Shown in pieces: positions 30,220 to 39,228 of a stretch of DNA of 64,000 nucleotides (position 1 is the stretch's first letter; each line of letters opens with the position of its first letter). The notes beneath the pieces are model-generated. The model searched no databases. It saw only the letters and a list, made by a program, of their open reading frames with translations, and was not told the DNA's origin. The position numbers were made by a program, and so were the translations under genes. The DNA is from a bacterium. Its GTDB lineage: Bacteria; Bacillota; Bacilli; Lactobacillales; Streptococcaceae. The stretch spans positions 248,001 to 312,000 of the forward strand of contig CAJNDF010000001.1 of assembly GCA_905221455.1 (NCBI GenBank), given 5' to 3'.

Positions 30220-32189
30220 TCTTCTTTCTCCTTTTCCTTTATTTCATTTAATACAATTTCTGTCAGTTTTTCACCTGCTTCTAACAAGGTTAAATCTTTA
30301 ATTTGAGCCGCTGCCAAATTAAAGTGGCCTCCACCTCCCAGTTCTTCCATAATCCGTTGTACATTCAGTTTACTACGACTCCGAGCTGAGATAGAGATAA
30401 ATCCTTGTGTATTCTTAGCAAGAACAAAACTCGCTTCAATACCTGACATAGCTAACATGGCATCTGCTGCCTTACTAATAACAACTGTATCATAGCATTT
30501 CGAGTCCTGAGCCTCTGCTATCAATACATCTGAACCTAATTTACGCCCTTGTAAAATCAGTTCATTGACCTCACGATATTCTTCAAAATCTGTCGCAGCG
30601 ATTTCTTGGATAGCAATACTATCACTTCCTCTCGTTCTGAGATAGCTAGCAACATCAAATGTCCGACTAGTCACTCGTGAGGTAAAATTTTTAGTATCCA
30701 GCATCATACCAGCCATCAAAACACTGGCCTGCATACGACTCAGACGATTTTTCTTAGAATTCTGGAACTGAATCAATTCCGTTACCAACTCACTGGCACT
30801 GCTGGCACCACTTTCGATATAAGTGATAACTGCATTGTCTGGAAAATCCTGATCTCGTCTGTGGTGGTCAATAACAATGGTTTGGGTAAATAAATCATAA
30901 AATTCTTTCGATAAAGTTAAGGCAGTCTTTGAATGGTCTACCAGAATCAACAAAGAACGATTGGTCACTAATCCCATTGCCTCCTTAACCGACAACAACT
31001 TCGTAACTCCTTCTTTTTCTAAGAATGAAACAGCTCGTTCAATATCCGGCGACATTTGTTCTTCGTCATAAATAGCATAACTATTTTCAGTCACATTGCT
31101 AGCAAACAACTGCATACCTACAGCAGAGCCCAAAGCATCCATATCTAGATTTTTGTGACCAACTACAAAAACCTGATCCACACTTCGAATCTTATCTGAA
31201 ATAGCTGTCATCATAGCACGCGTACGAGTCCGTGTACGTTTGATTGAGGCAGCAGACCCACCACCAAAATAAACTGGATTTTTAGTTTCGTCATTCTCCT
31301 TGACAACCACCTGGTCTCCACCACGCACTTCAGCCAAGTTCAAGTTGAGCAATGCAACTCTCCCAATTTCATCATGATTTCCATCACCATAAGAAAATCC
31401 CATACTCAAGGTCAAAGGCAACTGTCTCTGTTTTGACTCTTCTCTGAAAGCATCGATAACAGAAAATTTATCATTCATCAATCCCTCAAGTACCGTGTAG
31501 TCCGTAAATAGATAAAAGCGGTCCATACTCACTCGACGAGAGAACATAGCATGTTTACCAGCAAATTCTGAAACAAAATTGGCCACAAAACTATTGATAT
31601 GACTGATATCAGACTCGGATGTTTCATCTTCTAAATCATCGTAGTTGTCAACAGAAACGATTCCAATCACAGGCCGACTCGTTACTAACTCAACAGTCGC
31701 TTCGTATTCTCCAGACACATCAAAGAAGTAAAGAACTCCAGATACCTTGTCCATATGAACCGAATAACGGGTCTCACCCAAGGTAGCATAAGAACCTGGA
31801 TTCCCTACCGATGCCTTGATAATTGTTTGAATTAATGCCACATCAATCTCGCCCACTTCATTAGTTAAAATCAATTCAGCGTAAGGATTGAACCATTCAA
31901 CTTCACCTGACGATAAGTCTAGTTTAATAACTCCGACAGGCATCTGTTCTAACAAGGTTGTCAAACTTTCTTCAGCTTGGTGGTTTACATACTGGATTTG
32001 TTCTACTTCACTCCTTGAGTAGTAGTCTCTCTGATGAATGAATAATAAACTATATGAACCCAAAATAAGTAGCAAAAGAAATAGCGTTACCAGTGTATTT
32101 GTTACAAAAACGAGTTGCACAGATAGCACTCCGAACGCCACTATTCCTAATATTAAGGGGAAAATAGGACTTACATAAAATTTTTTCAT
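30216..32189 (-). CDS. gdpP: Cyclic-di-AMP phosphodiesterase GdpP
   Basis: Membrane-anchored hydrolase of c-di-AMP, 657 residues. Two transmembrane helices (about 10-52) precede a PAS-like domain (about 70-160), a degenerate GGDEF domain (about 165-300) and the DHH/DHHA1 catalytic unit (about 335-650) with [24 protein letters not shown] and [13 protein letters not shown]. The start at 32189 ([10 protein letters not shown]) has AGAGG upstream and gives the usual length; the reading to 32210 adds seven residues without a site. Confidence 0.95.
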   Translation of the reverse strand: MKKFYVSPIFPLILGIVAFGVLSVQLVFVTNTLVTLFLLLLILGSYSLLFIHQRDYYSRSEVEQIQYVNHQAEESLTTLLEQMPVGVIKLDLSSGEVEWFNPYAELILTNEVGEIDVALIQTIIKASVGNPGSYATLGETRYSVHMDKVSGVLYFFDVSGEYEATVELVTSRPVIGIVSVDNYDDLEDETSESDISHINSFVANFVSEFAGKHAMFSRRVSMDRFYLFTDYTVLEGLMNDKFSVIDAFREESKQRQLPLTLSMGFSYGDGNHDEIGRVALLNLNLAEVRGGDQVVVKENDETKNPVYFGGGSAASIKRTRTRTRAMMTAISDKIRSVDQVFVVGHKNLDMDALGSAVGMQLFASNVTENSYAIYDEEQMSPDIERAVSFLEKEGVTKLLSVKEAMGLVTNRSLLILVDHSKTALTLSKEFYDLFTQTIVIDHHRRDQDFPDNAVITYIESGASSASELVTELIQFQNSKKNRLSRMQASVLMAGMMLDTKNFTSRVTSRTFDVASYLRTRGSDSIAIQEIAATDFEEYREVNELILQGRKLGSDVLIAEAQDSKCYDTVVISKAADAMLAMSGIEASFVLAKNTQGFISISARSRSKLNVQRIMEELGGGGHFNLAAAQIKDLTLLEAGEKLTEIVLNEIKEKEKEE

Positions 32190-32278
32190 TCCAAACCTCT
32201 TGGCACCCATTATACCATAATAACCACCAAAAAGCGACTTTTTAAAAGTGTAATCAGTAATTCTATCAATTATAAGAA

Positions 32279-32313
32279 AAAGGAGGTTTACAATTCAGTA
32301 AACCTTCCTTTAC
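32279..32313. terminator. Terminator of hpf
   Basis: Plus strand AAGGAGGTTTAC, loop AATTCA, GTAAACCTTCCTT: a 12-position stem with one mismatch flanked by A- and T-runs, immediately after the hpf stop on the minus strand. Confidence 0.8.
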
Positions 32314-32324
32314 ACATATTGAAA

Positions 32325-32873
32325 TTAAGATTCTTTAACTTCTAACAAACCAATTTCACCATCTTCACGACGATAAATCACATTAGTTGTTTGATCTTCA
32401 ACATCCACATAGATAAAGAAATCATGTCCCAACAAATCCATTTGTAGAATAGCTTCTTCCAAATCCATTGGTTTTAAATCAATTTGTTTTGAACGAACAA
32501 CTCTAGATTGGACAACATTTGGATCTTCCACCAAAGCATCTGTAAATAATTGACTAGTTGCTACCTTATTTTTATTTTTACGCTCGATTTTTGTTTTATT
32601 TTTACGAATCTGACGTTCAATTTTATCGGTTACAAGGTCAATTGAACCATACATATCTTGAGACACATCTTCTGCACGAAGAGTAATTGAGCCAAGTGGA
32701 ATTGTCACTTCCACTTTAGCAGTTTTTTCACGATACACCTTCAAGTTAACTCGAGCATCCAACTCTTGTTCAGCTTGAAAATACTTTTCGATCTTTTCGA
32801 GTTTAGAAACTACATAATCACGAATTGCTTCTGTTACTTCTAGGTTTTCACCACGGATACTATATTTAATCAT
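32325..32873 (-). CDS. hpf: Long-form ribosome hibernation promoting factor
   Basis: A 182-residue HPF that dimerises 70S ribosomes into inactive 100S particles. The N-terminal domain (about 1-100; IKYSIRGENLEVTEAIRDYVVSKLEKIEKYF) binds the decoding centre, a basic linker follows, and the C-terminal dimer domain (about 125-180; VVRSKQIDLKPMDLEEAILQMDLLGHDFFIYVD) makes it the long form. It is monocistronic. Its promoter overlaps a near-match cre site, suggesting control by carbon status. It lies next to the comF operon as in pneumococci. Confidence 0.95.
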   Translation of the reverse strand: MIKYSIRGENLEVTEAIRDYVVSKLEKIEKYFQAEQELDARVNLKVYREKTAKVEVTIPLGSITLRAEDVSQDMYGSIDLVTDKIERQIRKNKTKIERKNKNKVATSQLFTDALVEDPNVVQSRVVRSKQIDLKPMDLEEAILQMDLLGHDFFIYVDVEDQTTNVIYRREDGEIGLLEVKES

Positions 32874-32910
32874 ATGAGTACCTTCTTTCTAAACATTTTT
32901 GTTTTTCTGA

Positions 32911-32943
32911 TTTCATTATAACGCTTTCATTTTATTTTTGCAA
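32911..32943 (-). promoter_or_regulatory. hpf promoter with embedded cre-like site
   Basis: Minus strand TTGCAA (32938-32943), 17-base spacer, TATAAT (32915-32920). ATGAAAGCGTTATAA, spanning spacer and -10, fits the cre consensus WTGNAANCGNWNNCW except at one conserved position. Confidence 0.65.
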
Positions 32944-32952
32944 ATTTTTTCC

Positions 32953-33615
32953 TCATCTTACAAGGGAAAAAGTTTTTACATCCTCAGCACCAGCTTCTTC
33001 CAGCAGTTTCTTCACACGATTTATAGTTGTTCCAGTAGTATAAATATCATCTATAAGTAGGATTTTCTTAGGAATACTGACTCCGCTTTTAATAAAGAAA
33101 GGAAGTTCTGTTGCCAAGCGTTCTGAACGACTTTTAGAAGAACTAGCTCTCTCTTCTCTTTTCTCTAATAAATCCAGATACTTGAAACCTGCTGCTTCAA
33201 CTAAACCTTCAACCTGATTAAATCCTCTGTCAGCATATCTCTCCTTACTTAATGGAATGACTACAAATTGATACTCTTTATACTTTTTCAACCCCTCACT
33301 TAAAAATGAAGCGAAAACTTTTCTTAAAATGAAGTCTCCATCAAACTTATACCGACTAAAAAAATCTTTCATAGCTTGATTGTAAGTAAAAATAGCTCTA
33401 TGGGAGACCTCAATTCCCTCTTTACACCAAAATTGACAATCTTGACACTTTGTTGACAAACCTGTTTTCATACAGTTTGAACAGTGCTCTTCTCCAATTC
33501 TCTCAAAAGTAGAGTCACAGTCTGAACAAAGACAAGAGTCATCATTCCTCAAAAGCAAGAGACTACTAAAAGTTAAAACAGTCTTCATAGTCTGCTCACA
33601 TAACAAGCACTTCAT
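32953..33615 (-). CDS. comFC: Competence protein ComFC
   Basis: A 220-residue phosphoribosyltransferase-fold protein needed for transformation. An N-terminal zinc finger (CLLCEQ, CSDC, CSNC, CQDC cysteine pairs within the first 65 residues) precedes a PRTase domain whose PRPP loop is ILLIDDIYTTGTTINRV. It is known to partner ComFA and DprA. It overlaps comFA by four bases and is co-transcribed from the cin-box at 34918. Confidence 0.94.
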   Translation of the reverse strand: MKCLLCEQTMKTVLTFSSLLLLRNDDSCLCSDCDSTFERIGEEHCSNCMKTGLSTKCQDCQFWCKEGIEVSHRAIFTYNQAMKDFFSRYKFDGDFILRKVFASFLSEGLKKYKEYQFVVIPLSKERYADRGFNQVEGLVEAAGFKYLDLLEKREERASSSKSRSERLATELPFFIKSGVSIPKKILLIDDIYTTGTTINRVKKLLEEAGAEDVKTFSLVR

Positions 33616-34910
33616 AGACCAGCCTCCTTATTCATCATCTGAATTTCCTTAATCGCCTTCTTGATTGAATCATTTAACCCATCATGGAAGAAAAGCAAAT
33701 CTCCTGTCGGTCTATCCATGCTTCGTCCAACTCGTCCACCAATCTGAATCAAACTAGACTTGGTAAACAAACGATGATTGGCCTCTACTACAAAAACATC
33801 CACACAAGGGAAGGTAACTCCACGCTCCAATATCGTCGTACTGATAAGTATTGTCAGTTCTCCATCTCGAAAATCTTGTACTTGCTCTAATCGATCTTCT
33901 GTTACGGAAGACACAAAACCAATTTTCTCATTTGGAAATTGCTCCTGTAAGATTTCTTTTAGCTGCTCCCCTTTTTTAATTTCTGATGCAAAAATGAGTA
34001 AAGGATAAGCTGTCTTTCTCTGTTTCTCAATATAAGTCTTTAACTTTGGTGACAAACGATTTTTATCCAAATAGCGATTAAAATCCCATAACCAAACTGG
34101 TTTAGGGATAATCAACGGATTCCCATGAAATCGTCTAGGTAAGCTCAGTCTTTTTAATTCTCCTAAACGGACTTTCCTATCTAACTCATCTGTCGAAGTC
34201 GCTGTTAAAAAGATTCTCAGCCCATTCTCCTTTACACTATTCTTGACAGCATGGTAAAGCGTTGGATTGTCAACATAAGGAAAGGCATCTACTTCATCCA
34301 CTATTAGTAAATCAAAAGCATGATAAAATCTTAATAACTGATGAGTCGTTGCAACCACTAGAGGAGTTCGAAAATAAGGTTCTGATTCTCCGTGTAGCAG
34401 GGATATCTTACAAGCAAAATCATCTTGCAGGCGCTTATAAAGTTCCAAACAAACATCTATGCGAGGACTGGCCAAACACACTGCACCACCCGCATTGATT
34501 ACTTTAGCTACAACTTGATAAATCATTTCCGTCTTTCCTGCCCCTGTCACCGCATGAACTAAAGTTGGCTCTTGCTTATCTACTGCTTGAATCAGTCCCT
34601 CTGACACCTTCTCTTGAAAAGGAGTTAATTGACCACGCCATTTAAGAACATCCTGTTTAGGAAAATCCTCCTGCGGAAAATAGTATAAAGCTTGATCACT
34701 CCTAACTCGCTTCATCAGCAAGCACTCTCGACAATAGTAAGCACCAATGGGTAAATACCATTCCTCCAGAATAGCACTATTACAACGTTGACAGAAAAGT
34801 TTCCCCTTCTCCTTTCTCATTGCTGGAAGTTTCTCCGCCAACTGACGCTCCTCTTCTGTTAATTCATTCTCCGTAAACAAACGACCGAGATAATTTGGAT
34901 TTACTTTCAT
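33612..34910 (-). CDS. comFA: Competence DNA-uptake ATPase ComFA
   Basis: Cytoplasmic superfamily-2 translocase, 432 residues, that helps pull single-stranded DNA in during transformation. A four-cysteine zinc finger (CQRC and CREC, about 40-64) precedes helicase motifs: Walker A HAVTGAGKTE, DEAD-like LLIVDEVDAFP, ATS motif FLTATSTDEL and motif VI IQIGGRVGRS. A perfect cin-box sits only eight bases upstream of the ATG, so the message is probably leaderless or nearly so. comFC follows. Confidence 0.96.
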   Translation of the reverse strand: MKVNPNYLGRLFTENELTEEERQLAEKLPAMRKEKGKLFCQRCNSAILEEWYLPIGAYYCRECLLMKRVRSDQALYYFPQEDFPKQDVLKWRGQLTPFQEKVSEGLIQAVDKQEPTLVHAVTGAGKTEMIYQVVAKVINAGGAVCLASPRIDVCLELYKRLQDDFACKISLLHGESEPYFRTPLVVATTHQLLRFYHAFDLLIVDEVDAFPYVDNPTLYHAVKNSVKENGLRIFLTATSTDELDRKVRLGELKRLSLPRRFHGNPLIIPKPVWLWDFNRYLDKNRLSPKLKTYIEKQRKTAYPLLIFASEIKKGEQLKEILQEQFPNEKIGFVSSVTEDRLEQVQDFRDGELTILISTTILERGVTFPCVDVFVVEANHRLFTKSSLIQIGGRVGRSMDRPTGDLLFFHDGLNDSIKKAIKEIQMMNKEAGL

Positions 34911-34917
34911 ACTTCTT

Positions 34918-34925
34918 TATTCGTA
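34918..34925 (-). promoter_or_regulatory. SigX cin-box of comFA-comFC
   Basis: Minus strand TACGAATA, a perfect match to the late-competence promoter element. It ends 8 bases before the comFA ATG (34908-34910). Confidence 0.92.
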
Positions 34926-34952
34926 AAAACCTAGCGCTTTAGATGATTTTTT

Positions 34953-34958
34953 AGTACA
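34953..34958 (+). promoter_or_regulatory. -10 element of yigZ (near-leaderless)
   Basis: TACAAT ends eight bases before the yigZ ATG at 34967, and no ribosome site fits between. With the comFA cin-box on the other strand, both divergent genes share 56 bases of promoter DNA. Confidence 0.5.
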
Positions 34959-34966
34959 ATTAAATC

Positions 34967-35602
34967 ATGGAATTTAGAACAATTAAAGAGGACGGACAAG
35001 TCCAAGAAGAAATCAAAAAATCTCGCTTTATCTGTCATGCCAAGCGTGTTTATAGCGAAGAAGAGGCTCGTGACTTCATTACTGCCATCAAAAAAGAACA
35101 CTACAAAGCTACGCATAACTGCTCTGCTTTTATTATTGGGGAACGTAGTGAAATTAAACGTACAAGTGATGATGGTGAGCCCAGTGGTACTGCTGGCGTT
35201 CCCATGCTTGGGGTACTAGAAAATCACAATCTCACCAATGTCTGTGTGGTAGTGACACGCTACTTTGGTGGCATTAAACTAGGCGCTGGAGGATTGATTC
35301 GTGCTTACGCCGGCAGTGTGGCCTTAGCTGTCAAAGAAATTGGCATCATTGAAATAAAAGAACAGGCTGGCATTGCTATTCAAATGTCTTACGCTCAGTA
35401 CCAAGAGTACAGTAACTTCCTTAAAGAACATAATCTCATGGAGCTGGATACAAATTTTACAGATCAAGTCGATACGATGATTTATGTTGATAAAGAAGAA
35501 AAAGAAACTATTAAAGCTGCACTTGTAGAATTTTTTAATGGAAAAGTCACTTTAACTGACCAAGGTTTACGCGAAGTTGAAACTCCTGTAAACTTAGTGT
35601 AA
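34967..35602 (+). CDS. yigZ: YigZ/IMPACT family protein
   Basis: A 211-residue member of the UPF0029/IMPACT family. The N-terminal domain (about 1-120) contains the conserved HNCSAFIIG, SDDGEPSGTAGVPML and VVVTRYFGGIKLGAGGL blocks; the C-terminal DUF1949 domain (about 135-205) is ferredoxin-like. Eukaryotic IMPACT affects translation control via GCN1; the bacterial role is not established. It is divergent from comFA. The start follows the -10 by eight bases with no ribosome site. Confidence 0.9.
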   Translation: MEFRTIKEDGQVQEEIKKSRFICHAKRVYSEEEARDFITAIKKEHYKATHNCSAFIIGERSEIKRTSDDGEPSGTAGVPMLGVLENHNLTNVCVVVTRYFGGIKLGAGGLIRAYAGSVALAVKEIGIIEIKEQAGIAIQMSYAQYQEYSNFLKEHNLMELDTNFTDQVDTMIYVDKEEKETIKAALVEFFNGKVTLTDQGLREVETPVNLV

Positions 35603-35689
35603 ATAATAGATAATACAGTGTTTCACTGACATTCTCACCGCTACTTTAATTAGCAACATAAAAAGGTGCTTGCCAAGACCTACTAGAAA

Positions 35690-35791
35690 ATGAAGCAATT
35701 CAAAAAGAAAACTGATTGCGTTCTCCTTTACACCTATTTACTAGAATTAGCTTATCACAATCGCTTGAAAATTAACGGCTTTGATTTATGA
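35690..35791 (+). CDS. Possible 33-codon ORF between yigZ and cysK
   Basis: Reading starts MKQFKKKTDCVLLYTYLLEL and ends KINGFDL. No good ribosome site precedes it, and it stops just before the hairpin at 35799-35823. It may be a gene fragment or chance reading. The rest of the 285-base gap shows only the hairpin and the cysK promoter. Confidence 0.2.
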   Translation: MKQFKKKTDCVLLYTYLLELAYHNRLKINGFDL

Positions 35792-35798
35792 TATAAAA

Positions 35799-35823
35799 AA
35801 ATCCTATCGCTTCGATAGGATTT
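35799..35823. terminator. Perfect hairpin between yigZ and cysK
   Basis: AAATCCTATCG, loop CTT, CGATAGGATTT: an 11-pair perfect stem. On the plus strand TTTC and TATATTTT follow; on the minus strand a run of seven T. It would end yigZ transcripts and any antisense transcript from cysK. Confidence 0.75.
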
Positions 35824-35829
35824 CTATAT

Positions 35830-35858
35830 TTTACAAATGATATAGATAGCGTTATACT
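35830..35858 (+). promoter_or_regulatory. cysK promoter
   Basis: TTTACA (35830-35835), 17-base spacer, TATACT (35853-35858), then AAGAGG before the ATG at 35888. Confidence 0.7.
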
Positions 35859-35887
35859 AGAGATATCTTATACAAAGAGGTATTCAT

Positions 35888-36814
35888 ATGTCTATTTATA
35901 ACAACATTACTGAACTAATCGGTCAAACTCCGATTGTTAAACTCAACAACATTGTGCCAGAAGGTGCTGCGGATGTCTATGTAAAACTTGAAGCATTTAA
36001 CCCTGGTTCTTCTGTAAAAGACCGTATTGCTCTTAGCATGATTGAAAAAGCTGAACAAGACGGTATTCTGAAATCTGGTGCTACTATTGTCGAAGCAACA
36101 AGTGGAAATACTGGTATTGGACTTTCATGGGTAGGTGCTGCTAAAGGGTATAAAGTTGTCATCGTTATGCCTGAAACTATGAGTGTGGAACGACGTAAGA
36201 TTATCCAAGCCTATGGAGCTGAACTCGTTCTCACTCCTGGTAGCGAAGGAATGAAAGGTGCTATCGCCAAAGCACAAGAAATCGCTGCTGAACGCGATGG
36301 TTTCCTTCCTCTTCAATTTGACAATCCAGCAAATCCAGAAGTACACGAAAGAACAACAGGAGCTGAGATACTAGCTGCTTTCGGTAAAGATGGATTAGAT
36401 GCCTTTGTTGCTGGAGTGGGTACCGGTGGAACGATTTCTGGTGTTTCTCATGCACTCAAAACAGCAAATTCAGATATTCAAGTTTATGCAGTGGAAGCTG
36501 ATGAATCTGCTATTTTATCTGGTGAAAAACCTGGTCCTCACAAAATTCAAGGTATTTCAGCTGGATTTATTCCTGATACACTTGATACTAAAGCATATGA
36601 TGGTATCGTTCGTGTAACATCAGACGATGCTTTAGCACTGGGCCGTGAGATTGGCGGAAAAGAAGGCTTCCTTGTAGGGATTTCTTCAGCTGCAGCCATC
36701 TACGGAGCCATCGAGGTTGCCAAAAAATTAGGTACAGGTAAAAAAGTCCTTGCTCTAGCACCAGATAACGGTGAACGTTATCTCTCTACAGCACTCTATG
36801 AATTTGAAATTTAG
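35888..36814 (+). CDS. cysK: Cysteine synthase (O-acetylserine sulfhydrylase)
   Basis: PLP enzyme of 308 residues that makes cysteine from O-acetylserine and sulfide. The PLP lysine lies in [10 protein letters not shown] near 44, the substrate loop is [10 protein letters not shown] near 70, the phosphate-binding loop is [10 protein letters not shown] near 178, and the C-terminal [10 protein letters not shown] is present. Length and start (AAGAGG before ATG) are canonical. CysK versus CysM cannot be separated with certainty. It is monocistronic, with a terminator at 36832. Confidence 0.94.
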   Translation: MSIYNNITELIGQTPIVKLNNIVPEGAADVYVKLEAFNPGSSVKDRIALSMIEKAEQDGILKSGATIVEATSGNTGIGLSWVGAAKGYKVVIVMPETMSVERRKIIQAYGAELVLTPGSEGMKGAIAKAQEIAAERDGFLPLQFDNPANPEVHERTTGAEILAAFGKDGLDAFVAGVGTGGTISGVSHALKTANSDIQVYAVEADESAILSGEKPGPHKIQGISAGFIPDTLDTKAYDGIVRVTSDDALALGREIGGKEGFLVGISSAAAIYGAIEVAKKLGTGKKVLALAPDNGERYLSTALYEFEI

Positions 36815-36831
36815 TCTCCTAAATACAATTG

Positions 36832-36855
36832 GCCCTTATTATAGGGCTTTTTATT
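36832..36855 (+). terminator. cysK terminator
   Basis: GCCCT, loop TATTAT, AGGGC (36832-36847) followed by TTTTTATTTT. Confidence 0.8.
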
Positions 36856-36856
36856 T

Positions 36857-37010
36857 TATACTCAATGAAAATCAAAGAGCAAACTAGGAAGCTAGCCGCA
36901 GGCTGCTCAAAACACTGTTTTGAGGTTGCAGATAGAACTGACGAAGTCAGTAACATATACCTACGGTAAGGCGACGCTGACGTGGTTTGAAGAGATTTTC
37001 GAAGAGTATT
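36857..37010 (-). repeat. BOX element (boxA-boxB-boxC, reverse orientation)
   Basis: About 154 bases between cysK and tsf. On the plus strand it starts TATACTCAATGAAAATCAAA (end of boxC) and contains CACTGTTTTGAGGTTGCAGA and ACTGACGAAGTCAGT (boxB); the boxA part includes CTACGGTAAGGCGACGCTGA, a one-base variant of the classic BOX-A1R site, and it finishes GATTTTCGAAGAGTATT. One boxB copy makes it A1B1C1. BOX elements are small non-coding repeats typical of pneumococcus and close relatives. It fills most of the 292-base gap. Confidence 0.95.
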
Positions 37011-37076
37011 AACTATTTCTAATTGAGTGATGCTAGGTAAAAAACAATTTCAGGAGAAATCTAATCCCTATACAAA

Positions 37077-37100
37077 AAAGGAAGCAAATTTGCTTCCTTT
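37077..37100 (-). terminator. tsf terminator
   Basis: AAAGGAAGCAAATTTGCTTC plus CTTT is a perfect palindrome; on the minus strand CTTTTTTGTA follows, seven bases after the tsf stop. Confidence 0.85.
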
Positions 37101-37106
37101 CTATGA

Positions 37107-38147
37107 TTAGTTATTCAAGGCTGCTGCCATTGTAGCTGCAACTTCAGCTTCAAAGTCGTTTGCAGCTTTCTCGATACCTTCACCAACTTCAAAGCGAGCG
37201 AACTCAACTACTGAAGCGTTAACTGATTCAAGGTATGCTTCAACTGTCTTGCTGTCATCCATGATGTAAACTTGTGCAAGAAGTGTGTAAGCTTGGTCAA
37301 CTTTAGTGTTGTCAAGCATGAAGCGATCCATTTTACCTGGGATGATTTTATCCCAGATTTTTTCTGGTTTGCCTTCTGCAGCCAATTCAGCTTTGATATC
37401 AGCTTCAGCTTGCGCAATCACTTCATCAGTCAATTGAGCTTTTGATCCATACTTCAAGTGTGGAAGAGCTGGTTTGTTAACCATTGCACGGCTTTCGTTG
37501 TCTTGGTCGATAACGTGGTTCAATTGTGCCAACTCATCTTTAACGAATTGCTCATCCAATTCTTTGTAAGAAAGAACTGTTGGTTTCATCGCTGCGATGT
37601 GCATTGACAATTGTTTAGCAAGTGCTTCGTCTCCACCTTCAACAACTGAAATAACACCGATACGTCCACCGTTATGTTGGTATGCTCCAAAGTGTTGTGC
37701 ATCTGTTTTTTCAATCAATGCAAAGCGACGGAATGAGATTTTTTCTCCGATAGTTGCTGTTGCAGATACGTATGCAGCTTCAAGAGTTTCACCTGAAGGC
37801 ATTGTCAAAGCAAGAGCTTCTTCATTGTTAGCAGGTTTTCCTTCAGCAATAACTTTAGCTGTAGTATTTACCAATTCAACGAATTGAGCGTTTTTCGCAA
37901 CGAAGTCAGTTTCAGCGTTTACTTCAATAACTGCTGCAACATTACCGTTAACATAAACACCAGTCAAACCTTCTGCAGCAACACGGTCAGCTTTCTTAGC
38001 TGCCTTAGCCATACCTTTTTCACGAAGCAATTCAATCGCTTTTTCGATGTCACCGTCTGTTTCTACAAGCGCTTTTTTAGCGTCCATAACACCGGCACCA
38101 GATTTTTCACGCAACTCTTTTACAAGTTTAGCTGTAATTTCTGCCAT
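37107..38147 (-). CDS. tsf: Translation elongation factor Ts
   Basis: Guanine-nucleotide exchange factor for EF-Tu, 346 residues. The N-terminal UBA domain ([27 protein letters not shown]), the core motif [14 protein letters not shown] and the coiled-coil and C-terminal subdomains are all present. It follows rpsB by 77 bases, and the gap contains a very stable hairpin that may reduce tsf expression relative to rpsB. Confidence 0.98.
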   Translation of the reverse strand: MAEITAKLVKELREKSGAGVMDAKKALVETDGDIEKAIELLREKGMAKAAKKADRVAAEGLTGVYVNGNVAAVIEVNAETDFVAKNAQFVELVNTTAKVIAEGKPANNEEALALTMPSGETLEAAYVSATATIGEKISFRRFALIEKTDAQHFGAYQHNGGRIGVISVVEGGDEALAKQLSMHIAAMKPTVLSYKELDEQFVKDELAQLNHVIDQDNESRAMVNKPALPHLKYGSKAQLTDEVIAQAEADIKAELAAEGKPEKIWDKIIPGKMDRFMLDNTKVDQAYTLLAQVYIMDDSKTVEAYLESVNASVVEFARFEVGEGIEKAANDFEAEVAATMAAALNN

Positions 38148-38161
38148 TTTGATTCTCCTAT

Positions 38162-38202
38162 ATTTTTAAAAATAGGAGAGCCGGGCTAAGCCCCGCCCTC
38201 CT
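38162..38202 (-). terminator. Stable hairpin (attenuator-like) between rpsB and tsf
   Basis: Minus strand AGGAGGGCGGGGC, loop TTA, GCCCGGCTCTCCT (38174-38202) followed by ATTTTTAAAAAT. It is GC-rich in A/T-rich surroundings and has terminator form, yet tsf lies downstream in the same direction, so partial termination is likely. Confidence 0.75.
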
Positions 38203-38224
38203 AGGTAATTACTATTTATATAAA

Positions 38225-39004
38225 TTAAGCGTTGTCGCCTTCTACAACTTCAACGATTTCTTCAATTGAATCTGCTTGAGTTTCTGAAGCTGCAAATTCT
38301 GCTTCAACCGCTGCTGCATCTTCACCTTGACGTCCTTCGATGATAGCGTCAGCCAATTTAGCTGTAATCAATTTAACAGCGCGGATAGCGTCATCGTTAG
38401 CTGGGATGATTACATCGATATCATCTGGATCAGTGTTTGTGTCAACCATCGCTACAACTGGGATTCCCAATTTTTTAGCTTCTTTAACAGCGATTTGCTC
38501 TTTATGTGGGTCAACCACGTACATCACATCTGGGATACGAGGCATATCTTCGATACCACCCAAGAATTTTTCAAGACGTGCACGTTGTTTGTTAAGAAGT
38601 GCAACTTCTTTCTTAGGAAGAACTTCGAAAGTTCCATCTTCTTCCATACGTTTGATTTCTTTCAAACGAGCGATACGTTTTTGGATTGTTCCCCAGTTTG
38701 TAAGAGTTCCACCCAACCAACGGTGGTTGATGAAGTATTGACCTGAACGTACTGCTTCTTCAGCAACTGCATCAGCTGCTTGTTTCTTAGTACCAACAAA
38801 CAATACAACTGCATCGTTAGCTGCTGCATCACGCATGAAGTCGTATGCTTGGTCAGCGTATTTTACAGTTTGTTGCAAGTCGATAACGTGGATTCCGTTA
38901 CGCTCAGTGAAGATGTACTTAGCCATCTTAGGGTTCCAGCGACGAGTTTGGTGACCAAAGTGTACACCAGCCTCAAGAAGTTGTTTCATTGAAATTACTG
39001 CCAT
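38225..39004 (-). CDS. rpsB: 30S ribosomal protein S2
   Basis: A 259-residue r-protein with S2 signatures [50 protein letters not shown] and [11 protein letters not shown]. The start at 39004 has AAAAGGAGAAA upstream; the longer reading to 39088 is leader. An acidic Ala/Glu-rich C-terminal tail ([29 protein letters not shown]) is typical of lactic acid bacteria. It is first of rpsB-tsf. Confidence 0.98.
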   Translation of the reverse strand: MAVISMKQLLEAGVHFGHQTRRWNPKMAKYIFTERNGIHVIDLQQTVKYADQAYDFMRDAAANDAVVLFVGTKKQAADAVAEEAVRSGQYFINHRWLGGTLTNWGTIQKRIARLKEIKRMEEDGTFEVLPKKEVALLNKQRARLEKFLGGIEDMPRIPDVMYVVDPHKEQIAVKEAKKLGIPVVAMVDTNTDPDDIDVIIPANDDAIRAVKLITAKLADAIIEGRQGEDAAAVEAEFAASETQADSIEEIVEVVEGDNA

Positions 39005-39120
39005 GAGTATTTCTCCTTTTTGTTTTTTTCCTCTTCTTGACTTCAACTCGCAAAACGACCCAAGGGCAACTGTCTCACAATTCATCAAGAATGAGTATTA
39101 TCGTTCACACGACAAGTTTC

Positions 39121-39149
39121 ATTTTACCATACTTTTCTAATATTTTCAA
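39121..39149 (-). promoter_or_regulatory. rpsB-tsf promoter
   Basis: Minus strand TTGAAA (39144-39149), 17-base spacer, TAAAAT (39121-39126). The leader to the rpsB ATG is about 110 bases, long enough for S2-type autoregulation, but I see no defined structure. Confidence 0.75.
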
Positions 39150-39195
39150 GCTATTTTGATATAATTTTTAATAGGGATTGTCACGGTAAAACATG

Positions 39196-39225
39196 AAAAA
39201 GAGGGCTCTATTCGAGTCCCTCTGT
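39196..39225 (-). terminator. pcsB terminator
   Basis: Minus strand AGAGGGACTC (39214-39223), loop GAATA, GAGCCCTCT (39200-39208), then TTTTTC, just after the pcsB stop. Confidence 0.85.
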
Positions 39226-39228
39226 AAA

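Noticed and set aside
38327..38746. Plus-strand readings of about 135 codons opposite rpsB
   Set aside because: Two overlapping shadows in different frames of a highly expressed, codon-biased gene.
39005..39088. 28-residue N-terminal extension of S2
   Set aside because: AAAAGGAGAAA precedes the ATG at 39004, and MAVISMKQ is the standard S2 start.
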